Notes: a model not told the origin generated them from the sequence alone. 62,898 nucleotides of DNA from Candidatus Puniceispirillum sp. (GCA_013822015.1 PNJU01000004.1:92685-155582), one strand, 5' to 3'. Shown: positions 8,204 to 17,838, counted from the first letter of the stretch. Translations and numbers: made by a program.

Positions 8204-10798
8204 TTGGAATTTGTCTTTTTGATTTTACTTCTTGTGGGCGCTGTGCCCTTGGGCCTTGCCATTTGGATTGGTATCTTGAGTGGCCGCGTGCGAGCCCTTG
8301 AGGAGACCCTACGCAGTCTCAGTCAAGGCGCTTTTCAAAAACTCCCTGCCCGAGGCGCACCAGTCCCCCAAGTCCAAGAGGAGGTATCCCACGCGCAAGA
8401 AGAGATTGTGGCGCCTGAGCTTGCACGCGAGCCTTTTGTCCCTACACCCAGCATCCAAGAAGAGAAAGTCCCCTTTAACTGGGAGGCCCTTTTTGGCGGC
8501 AAAGCCTTCGTGTGGTTGGGGGCGCTGGCGCTGGCCTTTGCGGGTTTTTATTTGGTGAAGTACTCCATCGAGGCCAATTTGATCGGTCCAAGAGTGCGTC
8601 TGTCTTTGGGCTTTGTCTTTGGGCTATCCCTCCTTGTGGGGGCGGATCAGGTGCGTAAGCACCCAGCACTTGCCAATGGTATCCCCATCTCCCAGGGGTT
8701 GTCAGGAGCGGGTCTTGTGGCCCTTTACAGCGTGTTTTATGCGGCCGCTAAGCTCTACGATCTCTTGCCCATGTGGGGGGCCTTTACGGGCATGGCGTGC
8801 GTCACGGGTGTGGCTGTGATCTTGTCTCTACGTTTTGGCATGCCCATTGCCATCATGGGACTTGTGGGCGGTTTCTTAACGCCGTTCTTTCTTGAGAGCG
8901 ACACGCCCAGCGCCTTGTCCCTCTTTGGATATCTCTATGTTCTTGTGGCGGCTATGTCCTTTGTGGCCTATGGGCGTGGGTGGACGCTTCTCCTGGCCTT
9001 GATTCCAGTTGGGGCGTTTGCGTGGGTGGTCGTGTGGCACTTAAGCGACCTTTTTGTGCCAGGAGATGGGATGATCCTGAGCGGCTTTTTGGTGGCAACG
9101 GCACTGACCAACATGTTCTTTATGCTGCGCACCAGGGAGGAAACCTTCACGTCCATAGGATCTTTACACCCGTCCATTTTGACAAAAGCCATTCTTGTCG
9201 TTTCCTTTTTAATGATGGCCAGCCTCATGGACGGCGCATTCTATAGCGACGTTCAGTGGGGGCTTTTGTGGCTTTTGTGTGCGGGAACCGTGGCCATGGC
9301 TTTCTTTGATGAGGCGCGGTTTTTCTTTGTGCTCTGGGCGGCGCTCGCCACCGTTGCGTGTATGTTCCTCACCTGGATCAGTGATGACGGGCGCTATTTC
9401 CTCACAACGCTGGCCTTTGGTGCGCTCTTTAGCGTGGGCGGGCGCCTTTTGATGTCCCGGGCAACAGATCCAAGGCCCTGGGCAGCCATGAATGTGGGCG
9501 TGAGCCTTGGATGGTTTGTGCTTGTTTATCTGAAAGTGGGTGAGGGCGGGCTTTTTGATGGCATCCCTTACTTTTGGAGCATCCTTGCGTTTGGGTTTGC
9601 AGCCGTGAGTGCCTTCACGGTTTCGGCGCTTTTAACCCACGTGCCCAAGGATCATCCCCATAAAGAGATCCTTCTGGGGCTTTACGTGTTTGGCTGTGCA
9701 GCCTTTCTTGCCCTGGGACTTTTTGTGGCACTACCAGGGCGCTTTTTGCCCCTTGCGCTTTCGGGTCTCATGGCCCTTTTGGGATACGTCAACACGCGCG
9801 TTCCTTTGAAACATACCCCCTTTGTCATGACCCTTTTGGGTGCGGCTTGTGTGATCAGTCTCTTTTGGGATGATGCGCTTTACGTCTTGGGCATGAATGT
9901 GCCCCAAGACATCGCCCTATGGCCCTCCATGACCCTGGCCTTGCCGGCTCTCTTCTTTGGCGCCAGCCTTTTGATGGTGCGGGGCGCCTCGGCCAGTATA
10001 CGCCTCTTTTTTGGAAGCGCTTGCCTCCTGCTGGCGACTACTGCGGCCTACATAATAGTCCGTAAGGCGTTTAACGGTTTTCTTTTTGACGACGTGAACA
10101 ACTGGCATTTGAGTAGGCCTGACTTCCTTGAGCGCGGCTTCTTAAATCAGATCTTCTTTATCTTGAGCATTGCTCTTTTCTGGGGCGCGCGCAGGTGGTC
10201 CTTTGAAGGTGCAAGGCGCGCGGGAGAAGTGATGATGATCATTGCCTTTGGGCGCGTGATCCTGTTTGATCTTCTTCAAGACTTTCCCCTCTTTGCAGGG
10301 ATGGACGCAGATGTGGGAAGTGCGCCTTTGTTTAACGGACTTCTTCTCACCTACTTCGCGCCTGTATTATGGAGTGTTGCGGCCCATAAGCTTTTGCAGG
10401 GAACCCTTTCAAGGTCCTGGGAGAAATTCTATAAAGGGGCCGCTCTTTTCCTGACATTTGTGTGGGTGAGTCTCACCGTGCGGCACCTCTTTCACGGGGG
10501 CCATATCTCCCTTGAGGCTGCACTCATGAGTGACGGGGAGATCTATACCTATTCGGCGGTATGGATTTTAGTGGGCGTTGGATATTTGCTGCTCGGCATG
10601 GTGCGCAAGGATCACGATATCCGCATTGCGTCACTACCTGTGATGCTGATCAGTATTGGGAAGGTCTTCTTTTATGACGCAAGCTCCCTGACGGGGCTCA
10701 CGCGCGCCCTTTCCTTCTTGGTGCTGGGGCTTGTTCTTTTGGCGCTGAGTTGGTTTTACACGCGCTTTGTCTTTACGAAGGCAGACTCGAAGATTTAA
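8204..10798 (+). CDS. DUF2339 family polytopic membrane protein (864 aa)
   Basis: Begins at a TTG codon with an AAGAAGGG site upstream; no ATG fits the reading frame at the N-terminus. A first membrane segment (residues 1-25) is followed by a Pro/Glu-rich linker to about residue 95 and then by more than twenty hydrophobic spans to the C-terminus. The block FGGKAFVWLGALALAFAGFY near 100-120 is typical of the family start. DUF2339 proteins are large membrane proteins of unknown function, sometimes linked with envelope stress. The 3' end overlaps the convergent rpoH gene by 26 bp. Confidence 0.85.
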   Translation: MEFVFLILLLVGAVPLGLAIWIGILSGRVRALEETLRSLSQGAFQKLPARGAPVPQVQEEVSHAQEEIVAPELAREPFVPTPSIQEEKVPFNWEALFGGKAFVWLGALALAFAGFYLVKYSIEANLIGPRVRLSLGFVFGLSLLVGADQVRKHPALANGIPISQGLSGAGLVALYSVFYAAAKLYDLLPMWGAFTGMACVTGVAVILSLRFGMPIAIMGLVGGFLTPFFLESDTPSALSLFGYLYVLVAAMSFVAYGRGWTLLLALIPVGAFAWVVVWHLSDLFVPGDGMILSGFLVATALTNMFFMLRTREETFTSIGSLHPSILTKAILVVSFLMMASLMDGAFYSDVQWGLLWLLCAGTVAMAFFDEARFFFVLWAALATVACMFLTWISDDGRYFLTTLAFGALFSVGGRLLMSRATDPRPWAAMNVGVSLGWFVLVYLKVGEGGLFDGIPYFWSILAFGFAAVSAFTVSALLTHVPKDHPHKEILLGLYVFGCAAFLALGLFVALPGRFLPLALSGLMALLGYVNTRVPLKHTPFVMTLLGAACVISLFWDDALYVLGMNVPQDIALWPSMTLALPALFFGASLLMVRGASASIRLFFGSACLLLATTAAYIIVRKAFNGFLFDDVNNWHLSRPDFLERGFLNQIFFILSIALFWGARRWSFEGARRAGEVMMIIAFGRVILFDLLQDFPLFAGMDADVGSAPLFNGLLLTYFAPVLWSVAAHKLLQGTLSRSWEKFYKGAALFLTFVWVSLTVRHLFHGGHISLEAALMSDGEIYTYSAVWILVGVGYLLLGMVRKDHDIRIASLPVMLISIGKVFFYDASSLTGLTRALSFLVLGLVLLALSWFYTRFVFTKADSKI

Positions 10799-11687
10799 AG
10801 CGCGCCTCCTGATCTTCCAGGAGGTAGCGTTTCATGCTTTTTTGGACCTTGGTAAAGGCCAGAGCTTCAATTTGGCGCACCCGCTCTTTGGAGAGGCCTA
10901 ACTCCTCGCCGCACGCATCCAGTGTGCGGGGGGGCTCCTCCAAGCGCCGCCATGTCATGATCATATGCTCGCGCTTGTTGAGGGAGTCGAGGGCAAGCCC
11001 CAAGAGCCTTTTTTGTTTGGCCAGCTCATACTCGTGGCCGATTTGCTCAGAATGATTCTCTTCACTGGCAACCCAGTCAATCCACTCACCAGATTCTTCG
11101 TTGCCCAGGCTCGCGTTAAGAGAGCTGTCTCCAGACTTAAGCCTTTCCACCATCTCGGCGACCTCATCCTCTTCAACTCCTAGGTGGTTCGCTACCTCTC
11201 TGGTCAGATAGGACATCGACGAATCATATCCCTTACGGGCAAAGATCTCCATGAGGGAGCGGACCTTAAAAAAGAGGCGTTTTTGTGTCGCCGTCGTGCC
11301 AATGCGCACCAGGGACCAGTTGCGCATGACATAGTCTTTGATGCTGGCCTTGATCCACCAAGACGCGTAGGTGGCAAAACGAAATCCCTTGGTAAGATCG
11401 AACTTAGACAAGGCTTGCATCATACCCAGATTGCCCTCAGAAATCAGGTCGGCCAGTGGCAGGCCATACCCCCGGTATCCTTGCGCAACCTTTAGGATAA
11501 GACGTTGGTGGCTCTCCAAAAGCTTTTGACGGGCGCGCTCGTCCTGGCCCTCGTGCCACTTGCTGATGAGCTGAAATTCCTCTTCCTGATTTAGGTAAGG
11601 CATGCGTGAAATGCGTGACAGATGGGCTTTGAGCTGGTCTGTGTGGGGCGTGAGTGCCTCATGTTCTTGACGATTTTCATGCTCCAT
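10773..11687 (-). CDS. rpoH: RNA polymerase heat-shock sigma factor (sigma-32 type)
   Basis: A 304-aa sigma-70-family group 3 factor. Region 2 is present (LISEGNLGMMQALSKFD, then FRFATYASWWIKASIKDY and WSLVRIGTT). It is followed by the RpoH-box-like QKRLFFKVRSL, which separates RpoH from RpoD. Region 4 has the helix-turn-helix EELGLSKERVRQIEALAFTK. It directs transcription of chaperone and protease genes under heat or envelope stress. It is divergent from sodB across a 165-bp region that probably holds both promoters. Confidence 0.95.
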   Translation of the reverse strand: MEHENRQEHEALTPHTDQLKAHLSRISRMPYLNQEEEFQLISKWHEGQDERARQKLLESHQRLILKVAQGYRGYGLPLADLISEGNLGMMQALSKFDLTKGFRFATYASWWIKASIKDYVMRNWSLVRIGTTATQKRLFFKVRSLMEIFARKGYDSSMSYLTREVANHLGVEEDEVAEMVERLKSGDSSLNASLGNEESGEWIDWVASEENHSEQIGHEYELAKQKRLLGLALDSLNKREHMIMTWRRLEEPPRTLDACGEELGLSKERVRQIEALAFTKVQKSMKRYLLEDQEARFKSSSLPS

Positions 11688-11852
11688 GGGCGAGAACTTC
11701 CCCTGCTTTTGACGTTATTTCTTTTTAGCGTAATGGAGAACGTACATGTGTACAAGATTATTAAAGGTTTAGGGATTGCCTTCGCGGACGGTTTGAGGTT
11801 CTATGGTAAGTGCTTTCCCGGCACACACATTTGTAAATCAAGGAGACCCATC

Positions 11853-12449
11853 ATGGCTTTTCAACTTCCTGAACTTCCCTATGCAGCTAACGCTCTCGAG
11901 CCTTATATTTCCCAGCAAACCCTGGAGTTTCACCATGGTAAGCACCAGAAAACTTACGTGGATAATTTGAACCGTTTGGTTCAGGCGGGCGCCCACGAGA
12001 CAAAAACCCTTGAGCAAATCATCCTCGACACCGCAGGAAACGCGCAAGAAATGGGCATTTTTAACAATGCGGCCCAGGTGTGGAACCACACGTTTTATTG
12101 GCATTGCATGTCTGGCCAAGGAGGAGGTATGCCCGGTGACCGTCTAGAGGCAGCCCTCATTAAGGACTTTGGCAGTGTTGACGCTTTTAAGGCAGCTTTT
12201 AAGGATGCGGCCCTGACACAGTTTGGTAGCGGTTGGGCGTGGCTTGTGATGAAAGATGGCAAGCTCTCCATCATGAAGACGGCCAATGCGGATCTGCCCA
12301 TGGCCCACGGCGCAAAGGCGCTTTTGACTTGTGACGTGTGGGAGCACGCCTATTATCTTGATTACCAAAACCGCCGCGCAGATTACGTGGACGTGTTCTT
12401 CAAGCATCTCGTGAACTGGGATTTTGTTCAGGGTCAGTTTGAAGGCTAA
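11853..12449 (+). CDS. sodB: Superoxide dismutase, Fe/Mn type
   Basis: A 198-aa protein from the ATG at 11853, preceded by AAGGAGA. Metal ligands of the Fe/Mn family are visible: the His in LEFHHGKHQKTY, the His in WNHTFYWHC, and the Asp and His in CDVWEHAYYLDYQN. The motif GSGWAWLV is also typical. Gln-containing FNNAAQVWNH and the overall sequence favour the iron form, but metal choice cannot be settled by eye. It converts superoxide to peroxide and oxygen. A strong hairpin at 12466-12489 closes the gene. Confidence 0.96.
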   Translation: MAFQLPELPYAANALEPYISQQTLEFHHGKHQKTYVDNLNRLVQAGAHETKTLEQIILDTAGNAQEMGIFNNAAQVWNHTFYWHCMSGQGGGMPGDRLEAALIKDFGSVDAFKAAFKDAALTQFGSGWAWLVMKDGKLSIMKTANADLPMAHGAKALLTCDVWEHAYYLDYQNRRADYVDVFFKHLVNWDFVQGQFEG

Positions 12450-12465
12450 AGGCCCTATGAACCAA

Positions 12466-12489
12466 GGGCAGGGCGCTTAAGCCCTGCCC
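12466..12489. terminator. Bidirectional hairpin between convergent sodB and the anion transporter
   Basis: GGGCAGGGC at 12466-12474 pairs perfectly with GCCCTGCCC at 12481-12489 across a six-base loop. It lies 16 bases after the sodB stop and 10 bases beyond the stop of the opposing transporter gene. There is no long T run, so efficiency is uncertain. Confidence 0.75.
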
Positions 12490-12499
12490 ATTTGCCTTC

Positions 12500-13951
12500 C
12501 TACCAAAGACCCATCATTTTCCACCAAGCCCCGCCCACAGTTGCCCAAAGGGCGATGTGTATGAGGCCCAAAGTGCCCCCAAGGCGCCACCAATCGCTGA
12601 CACTGACGTACCCGGCACCAAAGTAGACGGGCGCTGTCCCCGTGCCGTAGTGGGTGAGACACGCGCACAGGCTGGACAGAACCGCCAAGGTCATGGCCGC
12701 AAGGCCTCCTGGCACGCCCGCCGCCATCATGACCACCAAAAACGCGCTGAACATGGAAGAAATGTGTGCGGTGGCGCTGGCAAAGAAATAGTGGCTGTAG
12801 AAGTACACAAGGCCCAAAATCAAGAAGGACCATCCCCAGTCAAAGGATGTAACAGCCGCGCGCATGTTCTCGCTGAACCATGAAATCATGCCCATTTTGG
12901 TCAACTGGCTGGCCATCATCAAAAGCACCGCAAACCAAATGAGGGTGGACCAGGCGGTCTTTTCCTTGAGGAGATCATCCCACTCCAGGACCCCGGTGGC
13001 CAAAAGAAACCCAAGACCAAACAGGGCCGTGGCGGTGGCGCTCACCCCCCAACTTTCTCCAAAGATCCACAGGACCAGCAAAGACAAGAACGTGGTGATC
13101 ATGAGATTTTCCGCCCGCGACATGGCCCCCATCTTATGGAGGGCTTCCCGGGCAAGGTGAGGCGCGCTTGGTGTGTGCTTAATTTCGGGTGGGTAAAGCA
13201 TGTAAAGGGCCCAAGGAAGCACCAGGAGATTGATCAGGCCGGGCACAATGGCCGCCGTCATCCACCCCATCCAGGTCATGGTCACGCCCACTTCACCGGC
13301 AAGGCTCACAATGAGGGGATTGCCCGCTAAGGCCGTGACAAACATGGCGCTGGTGATGATGTTGGCGTGGAAAACGACCTTCATGAGATAGGCGCCCAAA
13401 AGGCGCGCGGTGCCTTCCTGGGGCGTTGAGCCTTGCTCGACACACAGGGCATTGACAATGGGAAAGAGAATTCCTGCGCCCCTAGCCGTATTGCTAGGCA
13501 CAACGGGGGCAAGCAACAGATCCGAAAAAGCCAACGCGTAGGAAAGACCCAGTGTGCTGGATCCAAAGGCACGCACGAAAAGATACGCAATGCGGCTGCC
13601 AAGGCCTGTTTTCACGAATCCTCTGGCCGTGAAGAACGCAAAAAGCACAAGCCACACAACGGGGGAGTTAAAGCTGCTTAAGCCCGCCTCCAAGGTGAGG
13701 GTGCCACTGGCCACACAAAACCCTAAGGCAATGAGGGCGATGCTGCCCATGGGCAGTGGCTTTGCAATCACCGCAAAAATGGTTGTGACGAAAATGGCGA
13801 AAAGATGCCAGGTTTTGATGTCGAGCCCTTCCGGGGTGGGGCAGAACCATAGCAAGGTTCCAACGCTGAGAACGGCCAAGCTCGGCAGAGGTTTTGCGCC
13901 CTGCCAAGGTGCGGCGCCCGACGTATGTTTTAAAACAGCTTCTTGTGTCAT
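12500..13951 (-). CDS. DASS/SLC13-family anion (dicarboxylate) transporter
   Basis: A 483-aa inner-membrane protein with about 12 hydrophobic segments. It resembles the plastid 2-oxoglutarate/malate translocator and bacterial YflS/CitT group: LLAPVVPSNTARGAGILFPI near residue 150 and HYGTGTAPVYFGAGYV near 440 are the paired SNT-type and GTG substrate/sodium loops. It probably moves C4/C5 dicarboxylates across the cytoplasmic membrane, but the exact substrate cannot be read. The start at 13951 is chosen because the eleven residues upstream are polar and GGGGAGG precedes this ATG. A second SLC13-type gene lies at 41376. Confidence 0.88.
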   Translation of the reverse strand: MTQEAVLKHTSGAAPWQGAKPLPSLAVLSVGTLLWFCPTPEGLDIKTWHLFAIFVTTIFAVIAKPLPMGSIALIALGFCVASGTLTLEAGLSSFNSPVVWLVLFAFFTARGFVKTGLGSRIAYLFVRAFGSSTLGLSYALAFSDLLLAPVVPSNTARGAGILFPIVNALCVEQGSTPQEGTARLLGAYLMKVVFHANIITSAMFVTALAGNPLIVSLAGEVGVTMTWMGWMTAAIVPGLINLLVLPWALYMLYPPEIKHTPSAPHLAREALHKMGAMSRAENLMITTFLSLLVLWIFGESWGVSATATALFGLGFLLATGVLEWDDLLKEKTAWSTLIWFAVLLMMASQLTKMGMISWFSENMRAAVTSFDWGWSFLILGLVYFYSHYFFASATAHISSMFSAFLVVMMAAGVPGGLAAMTLAVLSSLCACLTHYGTGTAPVYFGAGYVSVSDWWRLGGTLGLIHIALWATVGGAWWKMMGLW

Positions 13952-14072
13952 GGTTTTTTGTGCCTCCCCTTTGAATCTTCCCAAAGACTTTTTGAGTGAA
14001 ATTCAGCTTTTTCTTATTATCTAGAAGACCCTAGCAGAAAATGAAGACGGTGACAAAGGGATGTTAAGGCAT

Positions 14073-14105
14073 AAAAAAAGCCCCCAAATGGGGGCCTTTT
14101 TGTCG
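14073..14105 (-). terminator. Rho-independent terminator after slyB-like gene
   Basis: On the minus strand a GCCCCC/GGGGGC stem with an ATTT loop is followed by seven T residues, 20 bases after the stop codon. A T run on the other side would let it work in both directions. Confidence 0.88.
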
Positions 14106-14119
14106 GTTTGTCTTAAAGA

Positions 14120-14713
14120 TTAATAATCTTCTTCTTCCTCGCGAACATTTGCATGCTTCACAACGATTTCACGGCGCTGAACACCGTCGCCCGCGCGGCG
14201 CTTGGCGACGCGGTTGCCACGGTACACGCCGGGGTTGTTGTCGGGCACAAGGCGTGAGCGGCCACGATCTCCAATAATGAGGAGCGCGTCTTGGCCCACG
14301 CGTAGGGGTGAATCAAGTCCTTGTACGAGGGTACGGATTTTACCGTTTTCAAGCTCAACGGTGTACTCAAGGGCGTCTTGTGTCTTGAGTTGCTCTTCAG
14401 CCAAGGACCCCAGAACACCGCCCGCAATGGCGCCGCCAATGATGGCCGCCGTGTTACCATGGCCGCCGCCCACAGCAGAACCGGCAAGGCCTCCAGCTGC
14501 GCCGCCCAAGAGCATGCCCGATGTGTTGTCTTCAAGGCGCTCACCGGCCTTAACCTGGATTTGGCGTACGCTCACAACGGTACAACGGTAGGTGCGTGAG
14601 GACTCGCCCACTTGGGCTTCCGTGTACACGTTGGGGGAAATCTGGCGGGCGCAACCGCTCAGCATCAATGCTGCAACAGAAGCAGAAACAAGAATAAGTG
14701 TTGTTTTTTTCAT
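14120..14713 (-). CDS. SlyB/17-kDa-antigen-like glycine-zipper outer-membrane lipoprotein
   Basis: A 197-aa protein with a lipoprotein signal peptide ending in the lipobox LSGC (Cys 21). A glycine-zipper 2TM segment at about residues 68-105 (GMLLGGAAGGLAGSAVGGG, then AAIIGGAIAGGVLGSL) is the defining feature of the SlyB/Pcp and rickettsial 17-kDa antigen family. A beta-rich C-terminal part follows (YTVELENGKIRTLVQG). The C-terminus has an extra basic and acidic tail, RRAGDGVQRREIV then REEEEDY, not usual in SlyB. It is likely lipidated and in the outer membrane. A strong terminator follows. Confidence 0.85.
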   Translation of the reverse strand: MKKTTLILVSASVAALMLSGCARQISPNVYTEAQVGESSRTYRCTVVSVRQIQVKAGERLEDNTSGMLLGGAAGGLAGSAVGGGHGNTAAIIGGAIAGGVLGSLAEEQLKTQDALEYTVELENGKIRTLVQGLDSPLRVGQDALLIIGDRGRSRLVPDNNPGVYRGNRVAKRRAGDGVQRREIVVKHANVREEEEDY

Positions 14714-14786
14714 AAAAAAGGTCCCTTAGCAAGGTATGAACACACAAAATTTCTAGCACTGTCCAGGGAAAAACGAAAGGTGTTTC

Positions 14787-15011
14787 TTAGAAACCCCCAA
14801 AGTGTTCCATGAAGGCGTAAGCCACACCCCACAGGGCTGCGGAGATCAGGGTTGTGGCCAGAAACTTCATCCCCAGACGAGGATTCAGGGGCGCACTGGA
14901 TGCGTGGCCTTTTTCTGGTGCGTCGCTGGTTTTTACTCCCCAGGGCAACACCGCGTAAAGGACGACCCACCAAATGCAAAAATAAACAACAATACCGGAC
15001 ATCAAGGTCAT
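14787..15011 (-). CDS. DUF1467 family small membrane protein
   Basis: A 74-aa protein with two membrane spans (residues 5-25 and 50-70) and the alphaproteobacterial DUF1467 signature FCIWWVVLYAVLPWGV. Function is unknown. Its ATG overlaps the stop of the upstream hydrolase gene (ATGA at 15008-15011), so translation is probably coupled. Confidence 0.88.
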   Translation of the reverse strand: MTLMSGIVVYFCIWWVVLYAVLPWGVKTSDAPEKGHASSAPLNPRLGMKFLATTLISAALWGVAYAFMEHFGGF

Positions 15012-15985
15012 TTGTGGGGGGCTTCCAATGTTTTGACAAAATCCATCATAGCGTGCAGGAGAGAAGTGCGCAAAGCATCTTTCTCGTATGGGATATTGTG
15101 GCGCGCGCCTTCAATGACTTTGTGCTGGCACCTGGCCATGCGGGCACATGAGGAGGCGTCAAAGCGCGTGTCCACGATGGTATCAGCGCCCGCCGTGACC
15201 AAAAGGACAGGGGGTGTGATGCGGGCAAGGTACGCCGCGTCCTGTAGGTGGTCCATGGATTTATAGGCCTCGTTAATCCATCCACAGGTTGGCCCACCCG
15301 AGATCAAATCTTTGTGGGTGAGCATGGCGGTGCGAAGCTCACTAAAGCGGACTGGGTCACTGGTTTCATCATTGGTTTCAAAGAGATAGTTTCTTGGATT
15401 AAAGTCTCCCTTGCCCGGCGCATAGCGCGTTCCAAAACCAAGGCGCACCATGGTGCTGCACATGGCCCTGGCGCTCCATTTGGGGTAATTGTCCGTATAC
15501 ACATCAATCATGGGCACAATGGCCACAATGCCTTTGATATTTGGCGGCGCGTCGTAACCCGCGCGCAGTGCCAAGTGACCGCCCAAGGACACGCCCACCA
15601 AAAGCACGTTCTTCTTATCTTGAATAAAAGCGTCGATGGCAGACAGGTATCTCTCAAAATCGTCTACATGACCCTTTTGAGTGCCAGGCAGGAGGCGCGT
15701 GGATCCGCCTTGGCCCGGCAGGTCGATGGCGTAGGTATCAAAGCCAAGTCCTGCAAAAGTCTCCATGAGGGCTTCGTTTTTTTCAAGAAATGACCCGCGT
15801 CCCTGGAGGAATACAAGGGTGAGGGTTTGCTTGTGGGGGGCGGCGGCAGGCCAATGCCCAACCCGGACAGAATCGCCCCTGGGGGAGGTGAAGTGGGATA
15901 CCGCAAAGGAGGCGAGCGCCGCATTTGTTGCGCCCTGTCCCCATAAAAGCAAAATGATCCCAAGAAGTCTTATATGCCTACCCAT
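15008..15985 (-). CDS. Secreted alpha/beta hydrolase (lysophospholipase-like)
   Basis: A 325-aa protein from the ATG at 15985. A signal peptide (MGRHIRLLGIILLLWGQGA) is followed by an alpha/beta-hydrolase fold. The oxyanion strand is LVFLQGRGSF. DLPGQGGS is followed by the nucleophile elbow GVSLGGH. An Asp in AGADTIVDTRF and a His in EGARHNIPYE complete the likely triad. The pattern matches the monoacylglycerol lipase/lysophospholipase L2 group, so a lipid ester is the likely substrate; this is inference. An upstream in-frame extension to 16072 overlaps the next gene's end and is not needed. Confidence 0.82.
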   Translation of the reverse strand: MGRHIRLLGIILLLWGQGATNAALASFAVSHFTSPRGDSVRVGHWPAAAPHKQTLTLVFLQGRGSFLEKNEALMETFAGLGFDTYAIDLPGQGGSTRLLPGTQKGHVDDFERYLSAIDAFIQDKKNVLLVGVSLGGHLALRAGYDAPPNIKGIVAIVPMIDVYTDNYPKWSARAMCSTMVRLGFGTRYAPGKGDFNPRNYLFETNDETSDPVRFSELRTAMLTHKDLISGGPTCGWINEAYKSMDHLQDAAYLARITPPVLLVTAGADTIVDTRFDASSCARMARCQHKVIEGARHNIPYEKDALRTSLLHAMMDFVKTLEAPHK

Positions 15986-16041
15986 GTGTGCGCCTTTTTC
16001 AAATCCCTTTAGGATCTTTGTACCAAGGACGCGCCCGTGGA

Positions 16042-16854
16042 TCAATGGCGTGCACGCACCGGTGAGGCACAAACCGTTAAAGCTTTGGGTGTGTCAGTAA
16101 TGACGGGGTTGTCTCCTAAGTAGCTTTTGAGGGTCTGCGTACACAATTCTCTTGCTGCCGATGGGAAAGTAAGACTCACCTCAATCCCTTTTTTTGCGCC
16201 AAGGGCCTCCACAAGGTTCTCGAGGGAAGCTTGTCGCATGGGGGGAACCGCAAGGGAAAAATGGCGCAGACGCGGGGCAGCCTCAACGGCGGTCGTCAGA
16301 TCAGGCACAAAAGTTTCTGGCCAGTCATGGAAGCGGCTTGTGTCGAGAAGCGCAAAGGATGATACGCGTGATAAAAGGCTCAAAACACTGGCCAAGCTGT
16401 GGGCGGGGATGGCATTTTCCTCTAAGGTGAGTGAGGCCAACTGGGTGAGGGTGGCGAGGTTTTTCCCGAGCTCTTGGCCAAGGTCACCCCGCACCGTATA
16501 TCCCGCCATATGAAAAACTGTAAGCGTTGCTTTGTGCGCTTCCAAAAAGCGACTTAACTCCGCCATGTGTGCCGTGGTAAGGGGATGGTGCGCGCGTGCG
16601 CCTGAGGTGGGTTCTTCACTGCCACGCAGCATCAAAGCGCTAGGTGCCCTGTCACCGTCCAGGGTGACTTCAATGTGTCCAGGAAAGGACTCGAATGTTT
16701 GTTGAAATTGTTCTGGGATGCTTTCGCCCTGCCAGGTTGAGGCACCTTTTGTGCGCACAAGGGTTACAAGGGCGTCGTCACGCGCGCTGCAACTCGCCTC
16801 CACGCTCTGGGCAAGGGAGGCACCAAGGCCAAGCATCATAAGGGTCTTTTTCAT
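16042..16854 (-). CDS. Secreted leucine-rich protein of unknown function (270 aa)
   Basis: The signal peptide MKKTLMMLGLGASLAQSVEA is clear. From about residue 90 to 230 the sequence has leucine-rich-repeat-like strides: MAELSRFLEAHKATLTVFHM, LGKNLATLTQLASLTLEENA, SVLSLLSRVSSFALLD and AVEAAPRLRHFSLAV. They resemble an irregular LRR solenoid, but no standard LxxLxLxxN consensus repeats cleanly. Two Cys occur near the C-terminus. It is another exported protein without a known role. It sits upstream of the hydrolase on the same strand with 56 bases between. Confidence 0.6.
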   Translation of the reverse strand: MKKTLMMLGLGASLAQSVEASCSARDDALVTLVRTKGASTWQGESIPEQFQQTFESFPGHIEVTLDGDRAPSALMLRGSEEPTSGARAHHPLTTAHMAELSRFLEAHKATLTVFHMAGYTVRGDLGQELGKNLATLTQLASLTLEENAIPAHSLASVLSLLSRVSSFALLDTSRFHDWPETFVPDLTTAVEAAPRLRHFSLAVPPMRQASLENLVEALGAKKGIEVSLTFPSAARELCTQTLKSYLGDNPVITDTPKALTVCASPVRARH

Positions 16855-17070
16855 GTCGTCTCTTTCAAATTATGGAAAAACTGCCTTCTTGATAAAAGAA
16901 GATGACACATTGGTCAATATTACTCTTTGTTGGGGCCCGCCCTAAGGGAGCATATTGGCGCCGATTGTGGGCCGTGCTATGGTTGCACAAACGATGATCG
17001 CTTGTCCTTGAAATTATTACATTTTTGAGAGAAGTGGTGGGTAAAAAATAAAAGAAAGAGGGAGGCGCAC

Positions 17071-17799
17071 ATGCAACCAAAAAGAATTGCTCTTGTCACA
17101 GGTGGAACCCGTGGTATTGGGGAGGCCATTAGCGTGGCTCTGAAAAACGCTGATTATGAGGTGGCGGCGACCTACCACGGCAATGAGTCTGCGGCCCATG
17201 GCTTCGAGCGTCAGCACCGCATCAAAACCTATAAGTGGGATGTGAGCTCTACCCAAGCGTGCCGTGACGGCGTTGACCGTATCGCCAGTGAGCTTGGCCC
17301 CATCGATATTTTGGTGAATAACGCCGGCATTACCCGGGACAGCATGTTCCACAAAATGTCAGAAGATCAGTGGCACCAGGTCATTGAGACAAACCTGACG
17401 TCAGTCTTTAATATGACCCACGCGGTCATGGCCAGCATGCGCGAGCGCAGCTTTGGGCGCATTGTGTCCATCAGCTCCATCAATGGTCAAAAGGGCCAGG
17501 TGGGTCAGGCCAATTACTGCGCCGCCAAAGCAGGTCTTCTTGGGTTCACCAAAGCCCTGGCCCTGGAGGGCGCAAGCCGCGGCATTACGGCCAATACCAT
17601 TGCCCCCGGATACATTGAGACAGACATGGTGCGTCAGGTTCCGGCTGAGATTTTACAAAAAATTGTGGCCCAAATCCCCGTGGGTCGCCTAGGCACACCC
17701 CAGGACATTGCCCGGGCTGTGCTCTTTCTTGTGCGCGATGAAGCTGGTTTTATTACGGGCTCCACCATTACCATTAATGGGGGACAGTATTTACTGTAG
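17071..17799 (+). CDS. phaB: Acetoacetyl-CoA reductase (PhaB-type SDR)
   Basis: A 242-aa classical short-chain dehydrogenase. The NADPH-binding glycine motif is VTGGTRGIGEA near residues 9-19, with NNAGITRDSMFHKM near 88, the catalytic Ser in SISSINGQKG and YCAAKAG containing the catalytic Tyr and Lys. The PhaB-typical segments QVGQANYCAAKAGLLGFTKA and the C-terminus TINGGQYLL separate it from FabG. It reduces acetoacetyl-CoA to (R)-3-hydroxybutyryl-CoA for polyhydroxybutyrate synthesis. A purine-rich GAGGGAGG site precedes the ATG. The PHA synthase is not in this window. Confidence 0.92.
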   Translation: MQPKRIALVTGGTRGIGEAISVALKNADYEVAATYHGNESAAHGFERQHRIKTYKWDVSSTQACRDGVDRIASELGPIDILVNNAGITRDSMFHKMSEDQWHQVIETNLTSVFNMTHAVMASMRERSFGRIVSISSINGQKGQVGQANYCAAKAGLLGFTKALALEGASRGITANTIAPGYIETDMVRQVPAEILQKIVAQIPVGRLGTPQDIARAVLFLVRDEAGFITGSTITINGGQYLL

Positions 17800-17838
17800 G
17801 TGTATTTATGCTAAAGTACCCTGAAGGGGGAATGCTGG

